From positions 219,452 to 283,451 of the forward strand of contig VZTJ01001437.1 of assembly GCA_013397795.1 (NCBI GenBank): a stretch of DNA of 64,000 bases, in the 5' to 3' direction. How positions within the stretch are numbered: position 1 is the first letter of the stretch; the number at the start of each line of letters is the position of its first letter. The notes beneath the pieces were generated by a model. The model had not been told where the DNA came from, searched no databases, and was given only the letters and a program-made list of their open reading frames with translations. The stretch is from Orthonyx spaldingii. Taxonomy: Eukaryota > Chordata > Aves > Passeriformes > Orthonychidae. The position numbers and the translations under genes are program-made. This document shows, one piece after another, positions 54,501 to 60,500 of this stretch.

Positions 54501-57500
54501 TGTTTATGGCACTGTGATAGAGGTACCTAGGAGGAAAAGCCATATTACATTGTTATTTTGTATTTCTCCTTGAATGGCAGTTGCTACTTAATATGAACTA
54601 TTACTGTGTGGTTTTGAAAGTAATAATTAGGTAACTCAAAAAATTAAATCTGTTTTCCATTATGACAAATACAGACCACTACAGTTTCACCAACACTTTT
54701 AGCTGGCACTGTTGCTTGAGCAAGAAAGTGATTCTGCCTCTCCCTGGCTACTTAGCCCTGTTTTCTTTCACATGCTTGCAATGGCATTTCTTTACTGAAC
54801 CGGTGCTGGAAATTGATGCAAATTAAAACCAGCTCTTGTGGTTTATTTTTCTGGATGAATATTAATCCAGAATCGACTTCCTGGTGTAGTTCTTTGCCCC
54901 AGTTGCAAAAATGTTTATGCTGCCATGAGGAGAGAGAGCAGTGCAAGGGTGGAATGAGCCAGGGGGAAGGACTCGGTGGGACTGGACTTCTCGCTTTCTG
55001 CACTAGGAAATGTTTATGAGACAGTTGCCTTAAGCCTTCAGGATTTTATTTTTTACTCTTTAGACACAATAGAATTATGCATACAATAAGGCTTTTAAAC
55101 ATAAAAGAAAAATATGTGAAATTGAGCCTAACAGTTCCAATGGTACCTACCATGCAGTAATACAGAAATTTTTGTTACCATTTGGTTTTAATTGATAGCT
55201 AAATTGATGTTGTGTTTTGGATATGAAGAATAATGGATGTTGATACTTGCATATTGATGGCAGAGTATTTTCTTTCAAAAAATATATAATATATTTTAAA
55301 AATATATAATATTATTTTAAAATAAATGTCCTACAACAAATAAACAAGCAGGTTAAATGACAACATATTTTAAAGTTCAGTATTTGCATTAGAACAGGTT
55401 TAGGTTTTTTTTAAAAAACGATCCTTCAACAATAAGGAATAAATGGCACAGAAAAATGACAGACTTTGACTGTGAAAATACTGCATATGTGGGGCAAAGA
55501 ATGTGCAAATTACAGTTGCAGTTGAAAACAGTTACCAGACATGGACAAGCAGAATAATGCAGCTTCACTGCTCATTGTCTGCAGTCAATGCTAACACATT
55601 TTATAGTACAGAATGAAAAGCTTTAAACTGTGTGTTCATGTTTTTTGTGGGAGTTTAGACAAGTCTTTACCAAGTGGCCAAGCCATAGCTTATAGCCATC
55701 ATGTAGAAGAGAGAAGCAATGGAGAAGTAATTTAGGTCTGTAGCCCCTGCTGTCTTTCCTAACATGTCTTGGCAGTGTGGCTGTTTGGTATGGGAGGGGC
55801 TTCTGAGGCAAAGCAGCTGTTGGATTCTGACTCAGATTCTGTTGGGATTTGTGTTTCCAGCTGTGGTATAAATCTAAGTCCATTTTCGTGTTCTAGCAAC
55901 AAGTCCATCTACCCATGGGTAAGCTTGTATGTCTGCAACTGCACTGGAATAACAAGACAAGTTGAGAGTGTGGGTTAGGGCTTCCCTGTCTGGCTTTGGA
56001 GCCCATGTGATGTTGGGGTGTAGGGTCTGAGCCATGGAGAGCCACACAGAGTAGCAAAAGCAGTGGATAGGGAAGGTGGTAAGATTCCCAAGATTGGCCC
56101 TGCTAGAGGTCCACAGGTACACATGTAATAGAAGAACAAAAGAAAAAAAAAAAGGGCTACTGGTCATATGACATCAAGTGCCTAATGATGCTGCCTCTAA
56201 ATTTTGTTATTACTTCTACACTGAATGCATTAAATACTGTTTATGGTTTCTTAAAAAAAAAAAAATCAGCATTGAAATATATGTCTTCATAGTGAATGAA
56301 GAGGAAAGTTTTATTTCTAAAAGGAGCACAATAAGCAAGAATATGCATCTTATCTCAAATACTTGACTACCATACTTCCAGAACTGTAGAGAATATGGAA
56401 GGATGGGATGAGCTATTGGCAAACTAGCCCTAAACCCTTTGTAAAAGTTTTCTGTGGAATATAACTGGCAGCTTGCCTTAGATTCTTGAGTATAGTTGTC
56501 TCATCATTGTACTAAAAATGTGATGAATATTCAGATCCCTTCCCTCTGATTGGATGGAAAAATGTATTTTGTCTTTTGTATATTTCAGGAGAGAGAGTAT
56601 GGTCCTTTTTCTTGGTCTGGCAGCATAATTTTCTGATTGGAAAAAATGTTTTCTTTTTGCTTTTGCTCAGAGTATGAGCAGATAGTCTTCTGGTGTGTTG
56701 TTCCCATATTGCTGTTTCTGATTTGTTTTAACTTCTCAGTGTTATATAAAATCCATTTTGTTAAAAAGAGGCAGTAATATACAACATATCTGGTCATGTT
56801 TTGTGTGAAATTGGAAGAATGTCCTTGTTGTCTGTTCCAGAAAGATGAAGTGTGAGACTTCTCTGAAATTTGGCACAACAAAGAGAGACCCATTTATCAC
56901 ATGTTTAAATTTAAACATGATTTTCTTATCCTCAAAAAAGTAGAGAAAAATAACAAAAAGGTTGCCAGGATTGGCTGTTTTGATGACAGTGTTGTGATAG
57001 TATTTGTAAACTAAACGGTCATAAGGTACTGAAATCAGTCATGTTGTACAGTTGTGCTGTAAGATTTTGTGTGGTGTAATGTTGCTCAGCGTATTACATG
57101 TTTTCTCTAAAAACAAAACTCTATTTGATGAGTAATACTAAGAAATTTACATTTTAGATGCTACTTGTATACCTTAAACAGAATAAAACAATTTTTCTTT
57201 CTTTCAAGATTTAAAGATCACCCCACATTGAATGAACGGTATTTGTTACTCCATTTACTTGGCCGAGGTGGCTTCAGTGAAGTATACAAGGTAGAGTTTG
57301 CTGAGTCTGATAAATCTAATTTTTGAGCCATGTGCATTTAATTTTGGGGGGACAAAAGGGGATCTAATTAAGTAGAAGAATTGTAATGGGTTGACCAAAC
57401 TTCGATTAACCTGTGATGGGGAGGTAGCATGATGTAGCCTTGTCAATAAACTTGTGAATTACATGCCAGCTTTTTTCCTCACTTTATTGGGTGTCATTTT

Positions 57501-60500
57501 TGTCACCTTTGGTTATAACTTTCCCATATTCATGCATTTCTTTTTTAGGCTTTTGATCTTTATGAACAAAGATATGCTGCTGTGAAGATTCACCAGCTTA
57601 ACAAAAGCTGGAGGGATGAAAAGAAAGAAAACTACCACAAGTAAATATTAATGACTTACGCTTCATATGTTAAGCTCAATAGCATTTTGTTAATTGTAGA
57701 AGGTTAATGTATCCATCTTCTTTTAGACATGCCTGCAGAGAGTATAGAATACACAAAGAACTGGATCACCCCCGAATAGTTAAACTATATGACTACTTCT
57801 CCCTGGATACAGATACGTAAGTAGCACTTGGCAAGGATTTTAGTGCTGTATATTAGATAAACAGAAATGAAGAGCATTTGAACAAAAATAGCGTATGTTC
57901 TTGCTTTCAGTCAAAACATTTAAAAAAACCACACACTAGTTGGAGAATTTTGTCTGCTAAATATTACAGGCCTTCTATAAGGTGATGAAGAGAGTGTTTT
58001 GCAACACCTGACTAGCTTCAAAAGGCTGCCATACCTTAGACAAGTTTCCAAGACTAAATGACATCAGGAGCATTACTAGCCTAGGTGTAGCCCTTGGTGA
58101 CTGACCTCTTTGCATGAAATTGTGTCACATCTTAAGGGATAGTTAAGGTATTTTGATTTTGAGAGATGTGTCTACTATAAATAAAGAGGCTTTTTTTAAC
58201 TTCTCATCAATATGGATGCATTCTCTCTTTTAGGGAGTGTGAATGTTCTGATTTATGTCAGTTTTCATAAGCTAATAGTTATACCATGTGTTCTATGAAC
58301 AATTTCATTCATATATTTTAATATTCAGGCAGCCATTCTTAAACCTGTCAGTATGAAACTAGGTTGTCATGTCTGTTTCTGATTGTGCAGTATGATACAT
58401 TCTTTAATTTTGTCTTTAAATTCTACCCTAGGTTTTGCACGGTGTTAGAATACTGTGAAGGCAATGACTTGGATTTCTATCTCAAGCAACATAAATTGAT
58501 GTCAGAGAAAGAAGCTAGGTCCATTGTAATGCAAATAGTAAATGCACTACGGTATCTCAATGAGATCAAGCCCCCTATTATACACTATGATCTTAAACCA
58601 GGTAAGTGCGAAATGTTACGATTGAAAATTTAATTTATTCTTTATCGTTTATTTTGTTTGTAATTCATGCCTGAAAATGCCAAGTTATCTTCTGTGTGTC
58701 AGGGTTGTTGTAAACAACTGGAAAAAGTATGTGCATTCCATTGAAATTTCATTGCCAGAATCATCTGCCTTTTCTGTGGAAAATGTTTGTTACAACTTTT
58801 CTACTTTGCATTATTTTGATATGAATTTGTAGGAAAAAAAATCACATTACTAATAGGTGCATGCAGTGGTAGTTAGCAGTATAAACAGATAAGATCATTA
58901 GGAGGCTCAGTCTTGTCTGGTAATTGTGGAATGCTGATGTGTAAATAATTTTTCCCATATTTTTTTTTAACCTGTGAATGTGTAATCAGTCACTTTCAGC
59001 ATCCCAGCATAAGCACTCCAATGCAGGACTTTACAGAGAGTTTTCTTGACAATGAATAATAAATATTTTTATAAATAATATTTGTCTTGATTCCATGGCC
59101 TTTGTTTTACCATCTTGCATGAATGACACTTGTATTCTTCATGTGATTTGATCTGCTACACTTCCAAGTGTGGGGTTTATAAAGTAATTCTTAAGTGCCA
59201 GCTTTTTGCTTTCTGCTCTGTAATAAACTCTGCATATAGGTTTCTCTTGTCTTATGAAATTGTACAGCATGTATTCTTAGTCTCATTAGTTTCTGTTCTC
59301 AGAGGAACTTCATAAAATAATTTTTATATCAAGAAATTGTTGTACAGCTTTAACACATGGAGTAAGATTTGTAGGATTGCAGCAATTTCTTGGCACAATT
59401 TTGTGGCGTATGCAAACCCTGAAAACTGTAGTGTAGGATTTGTTCTGGCAGAAAAATAATGAAACTTAATTGTAGCTAGTATACTGCTGCATTCTGGTGT
59501 TTCCTCACGCCATTTTGGTGTTTCTCTGCTGACCAGCCAGCTCCCAGCTGAGAGAGCCATTTCACATCATGATGGTAACCTAGAGAGTTCCTGAACCTGC
59601 ACAGAAACTTGATATAGTCAAGTTACTCTAGACTTGAGGATGTAAAGATTATGTAAATGTATCTCAGTTGGTTCAATCATAGTGCTAATAACCCACCAAG
59701 GTCGTGGGTTCAGTTGTGGGTCCCTTTTAACCCAGACTATTTTATTATTCTGAATTTTTGATTCTGTAAAATTGTCACATGCCCCTCATGAAGTTAGATG
59801 TTCTTGAAAATTGAACCTGGTTTTGAAAATAAAGCATTCTGTTAGCTTTTTTGAGATAATTTTTCTTTTGTTTTTTTTCCCCTGAATAGGTAATATCCTT
59901 CTTGTAGATGGAACAGCATGTGGAGAAATAAAAATTACTGATTTTGGCCTGTCCAAAATAATGGATGATGATAGCTATGGAGTGGATGGAATGGATTTAA
60001 CTTCACAAGGAGCAGGAACTTACTGGTAAGGCCTGGTTTGATTTTGCGATCTACAGACTTTGGATCATTGTTCAGATTTTGTAAGTGCTGTCTTATAAAG
60101 TCAATTTGAAGAGACAATTAGGACCAAACATATAAATATGGATGACAAACAAAGGTTTTTGTGCAGTACTGTGATGTTGATATTCCCAAATGTTAGAAGA
60201 ATAACATAACAAGTAAAATAAGAGTGTGTGTATGTGTGTGTTATTTATTTATTAATAAAAAATAAAAAAGTGGCCGTGATCACTGTGTTTTAGAAACATG
60301 GTGTCCTCTGAAGAAACAGGTATTTAATCTTTGGCTGCTGGTGGTTAAAGACATTTGACAGAGGTATGATGATTAAATGTGCGTGCTTAGTACTTGGAAA
60401 TTGTAGAACAGGGATTACCAACAGGTACTGTCTTTAGGACAAAAGAGTATTCACTCGTCCTTCCTAAAGGTTAATGACAGCTCAGCAGCTGTGATTTATT

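Noticed and set aside
59653..59725. Functional tRNA-Ile gene
   Set aside because: The acceptor stem does not pair, the B box is altered and there is no TTTT terminator at the expected place. A SINE head or pseudogene fits better.
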